From contig OX459096.1 of the NCBI GenBank assembly GCA_949775045.1, positions 30,959,475 through 31,023,474 on the forward strand: a DNA stretch of 64,000 nt, read 5' to 3'. This document shows, piece by piece, positions 35,588-61,489 of this stretch. A program made the position numbers and the translations under genes. The DNA comes from Metridium senile. Taxonomy: Eukaryota; Cnidaria; Anthozoa; Actiniaria; Metridiidae. Each line of letters opens with the position of its first letter. The stretch's first letter is position 1. The notes under the pieces were generated by a model. The model saw only the letters and a list, made by a program, of their open reading frames with translations, was not told where the DNA came from and did no database searches.

Positions 35588-38500
35588 ATTAGAATAGAAT
35601 AGAATTTTATTATAATATTTACATGGCAGTGTGACTGAATTGCGTAAATTTACAATACTAAAATTAACTAATTATAATTAAATGTAAAATATATATTTGT
35701 ATTAAATTGTATGATATAAAATGCATGTATATATTGCTAACTAATATTATAAAAATTATGTATATATGTATGTAAAATTTAAAAAATTGTACTCATAGAT
35801 GGTATAAAAGTTTTCTTAAATCTGTCAGTATGTACAACAGGCAATTTAAAGGTACGTTGGTTTCTTAGGTTGTATTTGCAACTGTGTTTCGGTGGCAGTA
35901 AATTACTTAGCTTATGGCTAGAATCACAAATTATATCGTTAAATAATTTCTTGCAAAGATCCTTGTGGTGTTGCTCAAGAGTATTGAGATTGGAAATACC
36001 AAGGGCCAACTTATAAGCTAATTGTGGATGAATAATTGATATTGCTCTTTTCTGTATTCTTTCTAGATCATTAATTAAGTATTTAGGTAGAGAGCAATGA
36101 AAGGCTTGTACTGCGTAATCAATAGCAGATCTAATACAAGTTGTGTAAAATAATACTAGGTCAGTTGTTGGTACCCTTGCTCTTTTTAGTTGGACAAGAA
36201 AGTAAAGCTTTTTGGATGCTTTCCTGACAATTTCATCTACATGCAAATTCCAACTAAGGTTACTACTTATAGTTAAACCTAGTAATTTGGCATTATCTAC
36301 AACATTGATGGGGCTATTATTCACCATAACTGGATTGAGATCGTGTTGCTGTTTTGCGAAGGAAATCCTAAGTTCCTTGCATTTATCATTATTAAGCTGG
36401 AACTTATTGCTAGATGACCAAGCAACTATTCTGTCAACAGTGGATTGTATACCACCCTGTTCACCCTTCGGAATGGTTTCTGAAACAGTTGTGTCATCGA
36501 CAAACTTCCATATATGTGAATCGTCTACCTTCAGGTCATTAATCATAATCAGAAATAACCAGGGACCTAATTTCGTACCCTGCGGGACGCCTGAAGGGAC
36601 CGGACCCCATTCCGAAAGGCAACTGTTAGCTAGTTTGACCCTTTGATACCTATTTGACAAAAAATCTATAATCCAATTAATAGCACTAACTGCAAGATCT
36701 AAGGACTTAAGTTTACCTACTAGGATACTGTGATCTATCAAATCAAAAGCTTTACGATAGTCAAAAATTAAAGTTCTTATTGTTGCTCCATTACCATCAG
36801 TTCCTTGAGTCCAGTTATGGATCATGCTTATCAGTGCCATGGTGGTCGATGACTTTGGAATCCCTCCATACTGGTTGTCGTCAATGACGTTTAGGACAGC
36901 AGGTTTGACATAGTCACACACAATAACATCTTCTGCTATTTTCGAAATACATGATGTGAGAGAAATGGGTCTGAGATCTTTACCCAAGTTGACTACAGGT
37001 TTGCGCTTTAGTATAGGGCACACATTTGCCAATTTCCACACACTAGGTAGTTTCTGCTCGCTAAAGGAGGCATTTAGGATGTTACAAATAGGAAGAGCGA
37101 TTATGTCAGCGTATTCTCTGAGAACCCAACCAGGAATGTCGTCTGGACCACTACCTTTAGCAGGGTTGATCTTAAGCAAATATTGAAGGACTCTCTCCTC
37201 AGACACTTGTGGAAAAACTGGATTATCTTCTAATGGCATATGAGTAAGATCAAATGTAAGTGCGTTCTCTTGCATAGGTTCTAGCAGTGCAATATTAATT
37301 GCATTTGCCTTGTCAGATATGCTTAGATTTTCAAGCTCTTGGACATTAAGATGATTCAGAACGTCGCCTTTATTATTCAGCATCCCACTTAGACGTTTAA
37401 CTTCTTTCCACCAAGTAGAAGGGTTTTCTCCTTTCAATTCCTGTATGTTTGATTTATAGTAATGCGATTTACTAGCTTTTCTCTCTCTGTTTACAGCATT
37501 CCTAAAATACTTGTAGATTGCGGAGTCTTTGCCATTATTACAGAAAGCCCTTTGTCTTTTCTGGATGAGCGTTTTGATCTTTTGGGTCATCCATGGCGCA
37601 TCAGCTGTATTAATGCGGATTTCTTTAAATGGAGTAATAAAATCAAGACCAATGTGAACTAAGTTGTTAAACAGTTCACATTTATCATTACAAGTGTCAA
37701 GTTGGTCAATGACTGTCCAATCGATGTTGTTTAAGTAACGTCCTAATGATTGTTTATTACTTGTGCGCTTGTCTCTAACGGTGATCATTTTCTTGCAAGA
37801 ACTAGTTCTCAGTCGTTCTGTTGGCTTTACGAGGAGTGTATGATGATCAGATAGGCCAAAAGGAGGCAAATGGACAGGCGTGAAGTAAAAATCATGTAAG
37901 TTAGTAAGGATCAAGTCCAAAATTGCGTTTAATCTTGTAGGGGATTTTACGAGCTGTTTCATTCTGAAATGTCTCTGAATGGTATTGACATTTAGGCGGT
38001 TGAAGTCTCCAGCGATGATGATGCCATGATTGGGATATTTGGCCTCGACAGCAGTCAGACTTTGGAATAGATGATTAATAAGTAAGGGACCATCGGAACC
38101 AGGTGGATGGTAAATAACAGCACAAAGTAATCCTGCGTAGCCTCGAGGAAGACGCGTTGGTTTAAGTTTAATCCAGAATATTTCGTGGTTTTCACAACAC
38201 TCGATGTTATCTGGTATTTCATATTTGATGTTTTCTTTAAGGTAGATACAAACACCTCCATGCTCTTGACTAGTCCTGTCTTTACGAAAAACATTGTAGT
38301 TCGGTATGTCAACGACCGAGTCGCTCACTGTATCTTTTAACCATGTTTCTGTTATGAAACCAATATCAACATTGTTTCTCGATAGACAGTTTTGAACTTC
38401 TTCTAGTTTTGGAACCAGTGACATGGTATTTGCAAGCAGAATAGTTGGAACAAAATTCGATTTGTCTTGGGTTGGCGTTTGTTTTGATAGATTGTTCACG

Positions 38501-38710
38501 TTAATTAGGTTGTTGAAATTCACTCCTCGATGGTTGTAATTAGCATAATGGCGTTCAGCAGTTACTACTGGAATTTTGTACCTTTTCCTTGCCTCTTCTG
38601 CTCTAGTTTTTATTCCAGCTCTTCTAGTTCGTCTTTTGATAAGTTGTCCGGGCATTGTTAAGATTTTAAGCACCTCGAATGGTTGTTGTAGTAGATAAAT
38701 AGTAACACGT
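35588..38710 (-). mobile_element. Non-LTR retrotransposon (LINE), apparently near-complete
   Basis: The minus-strand unit consists of the ORF at 35779-38673 plus a 3' UTR of about 190 bp ending in a short ATTCTATTCTATTCT run (35592-35606 on the + strand as AGAATAGAATAGAAT). Short 3' terminal repeats instead of a long poly-A fit the CR1/L2/Jockey side of LINE diversity. The 5' end is uncertain. Confidence 0.75.
35779..38673 (-). CDS. LINE endonuclease / reverse transcriptase, intact ORF, 964 aa
   Basis: A single uninterrupted ORF. The N-terminal third is an APE-type endonuclease/exonuclease/phosphatase domain, with ITETWL (about 111-116), GDFNRLN (about 223-229) and LSDHHTLLV (about 274-282). 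The reverse transcriptase follows, with FDYRKAFDLIDH, SGVPQGTKLGPWLF and the catalytic FVDDTT (YxDD-type, Phe-Val variant). A C-terminal region is typical of the CR1/L2/Jockey group. The protein would nick target DNA and prime reverse transcription of its own RNA. The N-terminus is basic (KRRTRR) with no separate gag-like ORF seen upstream. The lack of stops or frameshifts over 964 codons suggests a recent, possibly still competent copy. Confidence 0.88.
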   Translation of the reverse strand: MLKILTMPGQLIKRRTRRAGIKTRAEEARKRYKIPVVTAERHYANYNHRGVNFNNLINVNNLSKQTPTQDKSNFVPTILLANTMSLVPKLEEVQNCLSRNNVDIGFITETWLKDTVSDSVVDIPNYNVFRKDRTSQEHGGVCIYLKENIKYEIPDNIECCENHEIFWIKLKPTRLPRGYAGLLCAVIYHPPGSDGPLLINHLFQSLTAVEAKYPNHGIIIAGDFNRLNVNTIQRHFRMKQLVKSPTRLNAILDLILTNLHDFYFTPVHLPPFGLSDHHTLLVKPTERLRTSSCKKMITVRDKRTSNKQSLGRYLNNIDWTVIDQLDTCNDKCELFNNLVHIGLDFITPFKEIRINTADAPWMTQKIKTLIQKRQRAFCNNGKDSAIYKYFRNAVNRERKASKSHYYKSNIQELKGENPSTWWKEVKRLSGMLNNKGDVLNHLNVQELENLSISDKANAINIALLEPMQENALTFDLTHMPLEDNPVFPQVSEERVLQYLLKINPAKGSGPDDIPGWVLREYADIIALPICNILNASFSEQKLPSVWKLANVCPILKRKPVVNLGKDLRPISLTSCISKIAEDVIVCDYVKPAVLNVIDDNQYGGIPKSSTTMALISMIHNWTQGTDGNGATIRTLIFDYRKAFDLIDHSILVGKLKSLDLAVSAINWIIDFLSNRYQRVKLANSCLSEWGPVPSGVPQGTKLGPWLFLIMINDLKVDDSHIWKFVDDTTVSETIPKGEQGGIQSTVDRIVAWSSSNKFQLNNDKCKELRISFAKQQHDLNPVMVNNSPINVVDNAKLLGLTISSNLSWNLHVDEIVRKASKKLYFLVQLKRARVPTTDLVLFYTTCIRSAIDYAVQAFHCSLPKYLINDLERIQKRAISIIHPQLAYKLALGISNLNTLEQHHKDLCKKLFNDIICDSSHKLSNLLPPKHSCKYNLRNQRTFKLPVVHTDRFKKTFIPSMSTIF

Positions 38711-39264
38711 GGCTTGTTCGCTAGGTTTGGATGTTTTAATTACATATATATTTATTAAAAAAATACCTGCTTTTTAGCATGTCATTTAGCATTGGCCTAA
38801 ATTCTTATCCATTCGCATAACGGCATTTATTTTTTCTATTTACATACAGGTCAATGCATTTGCACATGACCCTTTTTTTAAATAAAACCCTTGTGTTCCT
38901 TCAAATATTACACTGCTGTAATATGGATTCAACTGTCTCGAAAAAAGACTTAACTTTGTCCGCCATATGTTGGTTCAAAATGTCGACTTGCATATTGGGT
39001 TGCCTGTGGTAAATAAAGTAAAGGGGCCAATCAGAAAGCGTCTTAGTAAAATAAGTAATCGATAAGTAATCGATAATAGCGCCCGATTTTTTTTCAGCGC
39101 CAGCACTAGCGATTTGCAGTCAGCGCTTTCGATTGGTATTTTAGCACTAGCGAGTGTAGTCAGCGCTTTCGATTGGTGTTTTAGCACTAGCGATTTGTAT
39201 TTTTGGCACAAAGGGCTCTCCATATAAAATAGATCAAAAGGATGACAAAAGAAAGATAGATAAC

Positions 39265-39489
39265 ATAGGCTAGGCTTACACGGGACCGGACGGTTTTTCT
39301 GACCGGTCAAAAGATCGACCTGGACATGCTGTTCAAACGGAACCGATCATTACAATATTTTCGTTTTGGCTGGTTAGACGTCCAAATTATTGCACGTTTA
39401 GCGCGGTCCCGTGTGAACTTAACGGAACCCCTAAGCGGATGTTTTTTTGAACGGTCAAAAATTTGTCCGGTACCGTGAAAACGTAGCCA
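39265..39489. mobile_element. Foldback element, ACACGG-ACCGGACGG ends
   Basis: The left end TAGGCTTACACGGGACCGGA then CGGTTTTTCTGACCGGTCAA is mirrored imperfectly by TTGAACGGTCAAAAATTTGT then CCGGTACCGTGAAAACGTAG at the right. Inner GCGGTCCCGTGTGAACTTAA repeats the same theme. Confidence 0.65.
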
Positions 39490-39632
39490 TAGAGTACAAA
39501 TATTATACCCGTGAAACAAGTAGTACTAATTAGTACTAATTAGTGCTAATTAAACAATAGAAAACAATAGAATTAGCATAAAATATCACTATTTAGTATT
39601 ATTTATGTTGCACGCTTTTAATGTCTGTACTC
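39490..39632. mobile_element. Foldback MITE, ACCCGTGAAAC family
   Basis: TAGAGTACAAATATTATACC then CGTGAAACAAGTAGTACTAA leads in. The right end GCACGCTTTTAATGTCTGTACTC mirrors it. It abuts the preceding foldback element directly. Confidence 0.8.
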
Positions 39633-39723
39633 CAAGACAGTACAGATAGAAGATAGAATATTTACATTTTTAAAAGGTTATAAACCTGACACAATAAATA
39701 AATAGCTTATGTTAATAAAAATA

Positions 39724-39878
39724 TAGAGTACAAATAACATAACCGTGAAACAAGTAGTACTAATTAGTACTAAATAGTGCTAATTAATATAAACAATAGA
39801 AAACAATAGACTAGAATTAGCATAAAATAACACTATTTAGTACTTTTTATGTTTCACGCTTTTAATGTTTGTACTCTA
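39724..39878. mobile_element. Foldback MITE, ACCCGTGAAAC family
   Basis: TAGAGTACAAATAACATAAC then CGTGAAACAAGTAGTACTAA leads in. TTTCACGCTTTTAATGTTTG then TACTCTA ends it. It is the closest relative of 39490-39632, about 90 bp away. Confidence 0.8.
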
Positions 39879-40161
39879 AATGTCTATATGAAACTATTTC
39901 TAAAACGCTTTCCTAAAATAATTAAAAGCCCGATACTAAAAACGGCTGCGAGGGAGACGAGGGAGACTATAGTTATATTGGAATGAAAAACCAACCAACA
40001 AAGAAATTTTAAAGTCATAAATTATTATTATTATATTATTTGAAAGTTAGAGACTGATCACATCTCCCAATACCGAAAATCTCCACCAAATACTTGTCGA
40101 AACATATCACTCACAGTTCTGGACAAAAGGTCAACGTTTGTCAATAGTCACAACTGCTACA

Positions 40162-40425
40162 TACTAGAGTAGTTTCACATAAGCCGCTTCTTGTATGCTT
40201 ATGTGTTTGTTCTATGCTAATGAGCACGTTGACAACAAATATAACGAATGCACGTGCATACGTTGTTACAATGTAAACACAATTAACGTCTTTCTTTCTA
40301 AAGTTGACGGTTTTTTTTATATTGTAACAACGTATGCACGTGAATTCGTTATATTTATTGTCAACGACCTCATTAGAATATAAGAAACACATTAGCATTC
40401 AAGAAGCGGCTTTACTACTCTAGTA
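40162..40425. mobile_element. Foldback element with about 115-bp arms, upstream of HACL1-like copy A
   Basis: TACTAGAGTAG ... AAGCCGCTTCTTGTATGCTT at the left is mirrored by AAGCGGC ... CTACTCTAGTA at the right. The arms share CGTTGACAA, AATATAACGAAT and GCACGTGCATACGTTGTTAC. The matching flank of copy B (about 57000) lacks it, so it probably inserted after the gene duplication. Confidence 0.85.
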
Positions 40426-40570
40426 CTGCCTATTTCTAAGCAAAAACGTTTTTGTGGACTGTTTTTCTATCTCTTGTAACCAAAGCATATCTTAGTAATA
40501 TTAATTCACTCTTATTTTACAGTCGTAGCCCTTAGAAAATGCCATTGTACAGTTTTGATCAACCTTTGTC

Positions 40571-40970
40571 TACCCTGGGTACCAGGGGTTATTTTCTCCT
40601 TGCTTTGGCGTTTCTTTTAGCGTTTGTAAATTTGACGGTTTGTTGATGGTTTGTGATTCAACGAGACTAACCCCTGGCCCAAAGAGCTGAGAATCTCCAG
40701 CGATATTTTTACTCGTCTATCTAGCCCTCAAGTGAAACAATATTTTGCATTATAAAACAACAAAAATGTTTTGATTGGATAATAAATAACTTATTAAACA
40801 GTTTGATATGTAATATGGCTGGATATTTTACTCGTTAACTTGCATTTTGACTCGCCCGGAGGCTCGTCAAAATACAGCGTTTCACTCGTAAAACATCCAG
40901 CCATATTACACATCAAACTGTCTAATAAGATATATATACTAGAACAAGAAACCCTCTAGTTTCTAGGGTA
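40571..40970. mobile_element. Non-autonomous TIR element with 9-bp TSD upstream of copy A
   Basis: It starts TACCCTGGGTACCAGGGG and ends CTAGTTTCTAGGGTA. The nonamer ACCTTTGTC flanks both sides (40562-40570 and 40971-40979). The corresponding flank of copy B (ATCAACCTCAGTCTGTTGCT, 57183 on) has only one such site, which supports an empty-site interpretation. Its interior is a separate foldback (AATATGGCTGGATATTTTAC mirrored by AAAACATCCAGCCATATTAC), unlike the related element at 19464. Confidence 0.9.
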
Positions 40971-41137
40971 ACCTTTGTCTGTTGCTCGTCATAATTTCTC
41001 ATCAGACATTTGGCAAACATTCATCATGAATTAATGAAATGAATTGACCAATGAGCAAATGGAATCCCTAAACCGATTCCAGGGCCATTTCACGCCCCAC
41101 CCAAAAGCGTCTGGTATATCACAGTGCGGAAGCGAAG

Positions 41138-55512
<14,375 letters not shown>

Positions 55513-57395
55513 AAATGTGCTTTTAGGTGTGCAAGAGAAGAATAACTGGTCACAACAACTAAACATGGCAACTTTACATGGAACAATTTCTATTTTATTG
55601 AATATTTGGACTATATGTCAGTTAATATACAATGTATCTAGCTAATTTGCATAGTAAGCATAAAAAACAGCAACAAACTAACACAGCCACACATCAAAAA
55701 CTACAAAAACATGGGAATACGAGGGAACAATTTCGAGAAAGAATTGCGAACCATAATGAATATTTTATGTGTATGTGACTTTAAATTTGAATTAAAAGAC
55801 AACAAATATAGTACTTATAACTTTGTTACAATTACTCACTGGAAACGTATAACGCGCGCTCTTATTGGTCAAAAACCTTGATCGAATAATAACACACAAC
55901 TCTGCTCACATGTTGATTTTTGCGGAGGGAGGAAACCGGATAACCTGGAGAAAAACCGTCGTGGTATGAGAGAGAACAACACATCAAACAAACCCTATTC
56001 ATTTGTCGCCCGAGCCAGGAATCGAACGCTAGGCCACTCATGCCACCCCTTGAACTTGTTTGAAGCGACATTTCCATGATTGCAAAGGATTTGAATGATT
56101 TGTTCTTGAGCAGTTCCATTTTCAAATTATTCCTGTAAAAAAATCCCAATCCCACCTCCAATGCAATTCTTTTGAGGAGTGTGTGAAAAATATTTCTACG
56201 ATTTATATATATTTTACGATTTTAGTCTTTATCTTGCATTCTTTCACTTGTCACTTATCAGACTGACATATGACACATCCCAGACTACATGTATGTGAGT
56301 CATGCCGGTTGTGCTGACAACCATGCAGGGCGCTGCTGACAACCAGTAGCATTGCGTGGATCATAGTTTCTAAAACTATGCTCACGTGACCTCAAGTGGG
56401 TACAGAAGAAATTAAGAATATACAAATACATCAATAAATTGCTAAAAATATATGAATTAATAGTCTACTAAATAATCCGCGGTCCAAAGAAAACCACTCT
56501 ATCAATTACAATTTACCACATCGATCTTTTCGTATAATTTAATACTTGGCGCATCAATATTTCACTATTCTCTTAGTATGTTTTCTTATCTTTTCTTTTC
56601 TTTATATATTTTATATATATTTCAATATTTATACAGGAAGCCAAATTAGCGAAACGCTAGTCTAAATGGGGGTCCTGATAAACGTTTTTTTCTATTTCGC
56701 ATATTTCGGACTTTCGACCTGGTACTCGACTACGGCTTCTAGAGAGCGATCTAGCCGATCTCAAGCATGTCACTTGTCACGTGTGGCTTCTTATGGCAGC
56801 CGTATGTGTCACGGAATAAACAAATTATCAGCTAACTGCAAAAACGTTTCTATTTTTACGTGAAATCTCGTACAAATTGGTATAACATTTCATCCTTATG
56901 AGAGATTTGAAAATTTGAGACTGTCATCTCCCAATACCGAAAATCTCTACCATAAACTTGTCAAAACATATCACTGCACTGCACTCAAACTTCTGGATGA
57001 AAGGTCAATGGTCTTCCAAAGACACGTACGGCCGGGTCTATTTTTTAATAAACACTATTTTGTTAAGTGTTTTAATTTTTTCTAGCTCTTGTAACAAAAG
57101 AACCAAGAACCTCAGTAATATTGATTCAAAATGTATTTCACTCTTGTTCCATAGCTCTCTGAAAATGCCATTGTACAGTTTAATCAACCTCAGTCTGTTG
57201 CTCGTCATAATTCCCCATGACAGTTTGCAAACATTTTTCATAAATGAATGAAATGAACAGACCAATGAGCAAATAGAATCCAGCAGGTGATGCCTGCAGG
57301 GCCATTTCCCTCCCAACCAAAAGCGAAGGTTATATCACGTAACTTATAAGTGGGTTGGGTTTCTGGTTCTGGTATATCACAGTGCGGAATCGAAG
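55513..57395. other. Spacer between the two HACL1-like copies
   Basis: The left part is the 3' flank of copy A. On the minus strand GTTCGATTCCTGGCTCGG (about 56012-56029) looks like a tRNA B box, but no tRNA can be built around it. From about 56915 the sequence parallels the 5' flank of copy A (CATCTCCCAATACCGAAAATCT here, the same phrase near 40062), so the duplicated block starts about 480 bp before each ATG. GGTATATCACAGTGCGGA precedes both start codons and is the shared promoter-proximal region. Confidence 0.65.
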
Positions 57396-58514
57396 ATGGC
57401 GGACATGGAGACTATTAGCGGAGCGAGTTTGTTAGCAAGGGCTTTAAAAACACAAGGAATTGAGTATATGTTTGGAGTAGTAGGAAAACGAATAATACAG
57501 GTAGCAATGGCTGTTCAGGCTGAAGGAATAAAGTATATAGGCATGCGAAACGAACAATCCGTAAGTTTATAGCATCGAACATGGAATTTATTATCTACTT
57601 GGGTTGCATGAGAACTGATTAATCTTTTGGATTTAACATTTTAGGCCTGTTATGCTGCATCTGCTGTGGGATATCTTACTGGAAGGTATGATTATGAACA
57701 ACTCAATTATGAAAATGATGAGAAGCTGTTATTGTTTTTAAACATGTATAGCCTAGCTGCCGATTACGTTTTTTCAGCGGAACAATCATAATGACAATGA
57801 TAGTATTTAAACATGGCAATAATAGGACATTTCCAGGACATGGTCACGTGCCTGAATACCGCATAGCAACGGTATTTTGGAGGGAAAATCTGCCTCGCGT
57901 GGTAAATAAAAATAACAAAACGCAAAAAAAAACCTTCATCTTTGGAGATCATTCTTTCAACCCTCTTTAGTTTGACGTTTCCAATTCAATCTAAAACTTT
58001 CGATTCTTTCTCTATAAACCTATCGTCCTTCTTAACTCCTTGAAATGTCTTTTTTGACATGAAAAGTTAGCGTTTTTATGGTTTTCAGTTTTCCTCTTCT
58101 TTTGTGAACACCACGCAAAATGGCTACTTGCAAGGTTAGTAGTAACGGAAACTTTTAGTTTTTTTCCTGCTTCAAGACTCCTTGGTACTGGAAATTTCAT
58201 GAGGTACATTTCAGGACGTTTTTCTGTGTCATAAAGAGAATGGACGACTTTCACACCAAATAAAGACTAAACAAAGAGTCAAATGTTTCAGTTAATTTCA
58301 AACTGATATAAAAAGCAATCTCCACACAGCCAAATGTTCAACTAATTTGAAGTGCAAAAATATCTGTATTCATCATAATGATTTGTAAAAGAACAACATA
58401 CACGTAATACATTTTTTTAGGAAAATATTATGTATGATTGTATGATTTTGATGTACTTTGGGTATCCTGATAGAGGCTTTTTTCGTAGACTGGCCTAGAC
58501 TAGCAAGCGTTTAC

Positions 58515-58564
<50 letters not shown>
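58515..58564. repeat. (AAT)n microsatellite
   Basis: About 16 copies of AAT in copy B intron 2. Confidence 0.95.
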
Positions 58565-58565
<1 letters not shown>

Positions 58566-58976
58566 TGATAATTCATGATAGTTACTATTCACCACCCTAC
58601 CCTATTGTTCTCTCTCTGCACTAAATCACTGATTGCTGAGTACCCGCGTCTGAAAGCAAAGATATCTAGTTATGTTGCAGTTCGCACTCTGCAATATCAA
58701 ACATATTGCAGTGTGTTCTGTTAAGTGTATATAACTCATAATTTCCATTCTAGTAAGCATCATCAGACTTAAATAAATAATTTATAATAATATATAACTT
58801 AAATAATTTACTAGATAGCAATTTTTGGTGAAAAAAGTATTTGAGTACCAATGCCAGGATTCGAACTAAGCCATTATACTACCCAGGCAACCGATGGAAA
58901 ATTTGCAACAAAAACACGTTTAATGTCATCAAGTTCATTAGCATTTCTCTAAATAGAATTGATGAAATTATAACTA

Positions 58977-59447
58977 AGGCCTCGTCTACACGAATCCGAT
59001 CCGGCTGAAACCGCATAGAAATATTTGCGTCCACACGAGTCCGCGTATATGGAGGATTCAAGTAAAAGTATGCGGTTTCGGTGACCGGATTCAATGGATT
59101 CGTGTGGACGATAGGCCGATTCGCATCAAAAAGTATGCGGTTTCAAAAGTATCCGTGTAGACGGGGTCTAATTAGAGTTTGGTGAGCCTATTGTTTTTAT
59201 ATTCAAAGAAGACAAGAAGCCGCGGATTATTATGCAACAAAAACCCCGTCTACACGGACCCGGATACTTTTGAAACCGCATACTTTTTGATGCGAATCGG
59301 CCTATCGTCCACACAAATCCAGTGAATCCGGTCACCGAAACCGCATACTTTTGAATAGGAAACGATCAACAGGATTCGTGTGGACGCAAATATTTCTATG
59401 CGATTTCAGCCGGATCGGATTCGTGTAGACGAGGCCTTGGTCTAACT
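58977..59447. mobile_element. Foldback element, GGCCTCGTCTACACGAATCC ends, copy B intron 2
   Basis: The left arm AAGGCCTCGTCTACACGAAT then CCGATCCGGCTGAAACCGCA is mirrored at the right (GCCGGATCGGATTCGTGTAG then ACGAGGCCTT). The arms (about 195 bp each) also carry an inner inverted set (GTATGCGGTTTC, ATCCGTGTAGACGGGG). There is no ORF. Confidence 0.88.
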
Positions 59448-59530
59448 CTTTTACTCCGACGAAGGGCTAAAGCTCGAAACGTCAGTAAAGTTAAGTCAAC
59501 ATTTTTACGGTGTTACAAATTTCGTTATTC
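59446..59530 (+). repeat. Dispersed repeat carrying a hammerhead-ribozyme-like motif, copy 2
   Basis: TTACT (59451) - CCGACGA - AGGGCTAAAGCTC - GAAAC - GTC - AGTAA (to 59488). Helix I pairs TTACT/AGTAA and helix II GGGC/GCTC with one G-T pair. The core is one substitution from CTGANGA. It follows directly on the foldback element, just as copy 1 follows a foldback at 31470. Confidence 0.55.
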
Positions 59531-59549
59531 ATATAGCTATATATGACGT

Positions 59550-59750
59550 CTTGAAAAGGAGCAAAATTGAACCTTGTGGGACACCAAATTCAAGACATTT
59601 CAAAGAGGAAGTTGACTGATCCTATCGGTAACTGCTTGTGATTTAGCAGTTAAATATGAGGAGAACTATTTCAGTACAGTTCCAGTAAAGTCAAAGTAGG
59701 CTTGCAAGTGTGTCAAATGCAGCCGACAGGTGCAACATTAATAGGACAGC
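59550..59750 (-). pseudogene. Decayed LINE reverse-transcriptase fragment
   Basis: On the minus strand the sequence gives HLSAAFDT and, further on, EFGVPQGSIL, two reverse-transcriptase motifs in the right order, with stops between. It is a short LINE relic in copy B intron 2. Confidence 0.7.
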
Positions 59751-60770
59751 ATAATTTATTTGTTTATTTATTAGTTACTTCCATTTAGTGTACATAAAAA
59801 GTTACAAAACTAAAATACATGAAATAGACATTTACATAGTAGCACTAAATGAGTGGCAAAACATTTTTTATCATTTTTTAATAAGAGTTACAGTCAAGTG
59901 TTACAAGTGTTACAAGTGTTACAAAACATTTTTTATCATTTTTTAATAAGAGTTACAGTCAAGTGTTACATGAATGTCATAAGTATTACGGAGGACTGGA
60001 AAACAGTAAATAAGACAGAAGTATTCAAATAACTATATAAACTTGGATAGCAACAGCTTTCTCAATTTGCTTAAAAACGTTTAGCGAGTCATTTTACAAT
60101 AAAGATAGACAAAGTATGTATCATTGTTAAGCTTATATAACAGACAATAAGGCAGTGTATCTTTTGTGTAAAAAACGAATATATGTAACCAATGCTCCAC
60201 GTAAAATCCCAATATCAAGCGCTTTCATTTGAAGTCCAAAGGTTCTTACTACTATTAATTCACCATCATTTCTGCATTATATCAGCACATTCATTTCTTC
60301 AAAATTATTGTGTCTTGCGTTTTCGATGAAATGTTTCATTCTTGAGTTAACGTGTTTCAAAGTTAACTCATTATTAAAACTTCAAGTTACATGACACCAC
60401 GGCCCATAAGTAAAAAACTAAGCATTTTATCCAAAAAAAAAAAAAAAAACATTTTTGAAGATAAATATGTGTAGATGGACATAACGCAGAAATGACGGTC
60501 AAGCGGTATGAACTATGTAACAAAGCCAGTCGAGAGTGAGTTAGAAGTAAAAGTGAGTGGTCAATGGAAAAAATACATTTCAGTTGATGCGATTGAATTT
60601 ATATTGAATTTAATTAACTTGTTAACTTGATTTATTATTATTTTTTTTATTTTAGTCATATACTTATTTATTTGATCGTTCATTCATTCATATTATTTTT
60701 TTACGTCCGGGTCCGGGTCCGGGTCCGGGTCTTGTTTTTACAGTATGCCGTTTTCAATTTCTTTTGACAG
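59751..60770 (+). other. Rest of copy B intron 2
   Basis: It contains a local duplication (AACATTTTTTATCATTTTTT then AATAAGAGTTACAGTCAAGTG, twice, 59857-59970), an A-tract at 60433, and a short (GTCCGG) run at 60704-60731 just before the exon 3 acceptor. No gene is recognised. Confidence 0.6.
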
Positions 60771-61246
60771 GCCAGGTGCTTGTCTAGTGGTCTCTGGTCC
60801 AGGAATGCTTCATTCTCTTGGTGGAATGGCTAATGCAATGGAGAACTGCTGGTATGGTAAATTGTTTGCACTCCAAAAACAACATATTGTGAGGAACGTG
60901 CTGAAACTGGCTTATAGTCCAGATGAATTGAATGTCCAGCCATTTTTCTGGACTTAAATAAAACATTTTTTTAACCTCAGAATGTATTTGGCCAGACACA
61001 AATATCATATTAATTGAAAAATCTGTCATCGACGAGGTAGGACAAGTGCGAATTATATTTTTGTGTTGGGACGTATAAATCTGTCGCTGCCAACCAAACT
61101 TCAAAACGTCAAAAGGACAACGTGTCAAGAAAACAAGAAAACTACGTGTCTAGGTCCAAGAGGTGATAAGGCCATCAGTATAAGCTGCGGCATGCCACCT
61201 TAAATAAAATAAATTTTTTTATATAAAGGGGTTCATCAACATGGTA

Positions 61247-61306
61247 TAGCCTGCTTTGCAGCCGGAATTTTCTTCGTAAAGAAAATTCCGGATGCAACGC
61301 AGGCTA
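61247..61306. mobile_element. 60-bp mini-element related to 44366-44440
   Basis: It starts TAGCCTGCTTTGCAGCCGGA and ends TCCGGATGCAACGCAGGCTA, with GAATTTTCTTCGTAAAGAAA in the centre. It is nearly a perfect hairpin. Its position relative to the paralogous intron differs from the copy in gene A, so it is an independent insertion. Confidence 0.7.
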
Positions 61307-61489
61307 CAACATTAATCTACTGGTGTGTAGACCGCTGTGATCATAAAGTATTTTTGAAGATCATCTTATGATCACCTCTCATGTATTTGTTGATTCTTTC
61401 CCATCTATTTTTACAGGCCAGTTCTTGTAATTGGTGGTTCAAGTGAAGCTGACCATGAACAGATGGGAGCATTCCAGGAATATCCACAG

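Larger units (their letters stand above)
35019..39223. mobile_element. 4.2 kb inverted-repeat structure enclosing a LINE
   Basis: The left end ATGGAGAGCCTTTTGTGCCA then AAAATACAAATCGCTAGTGC is mirrored at the right (GCACTAGCGATTTGTATTTT then TGGCACAAAGGGCTCTCCAT). Both ends contain tandem subunits of CAATCGAAAGCGCTGAC and CGCTAGTGCTAAAATAC, and both continue inward to GGGCGCTATTATCGATT. A LINE fills most of the interior. The simplest reading is a foldback element that received a LINE insertion. Confidence 0.75.

Noticed and set aside
56010..56050. tRNA-like B box on the minus strand (also near 58858)
   Set aside because: The A box, acceptor stem and anticodon arm cannot be built at proper spacing. 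At most these are old tRNA-derived SINE fragments.
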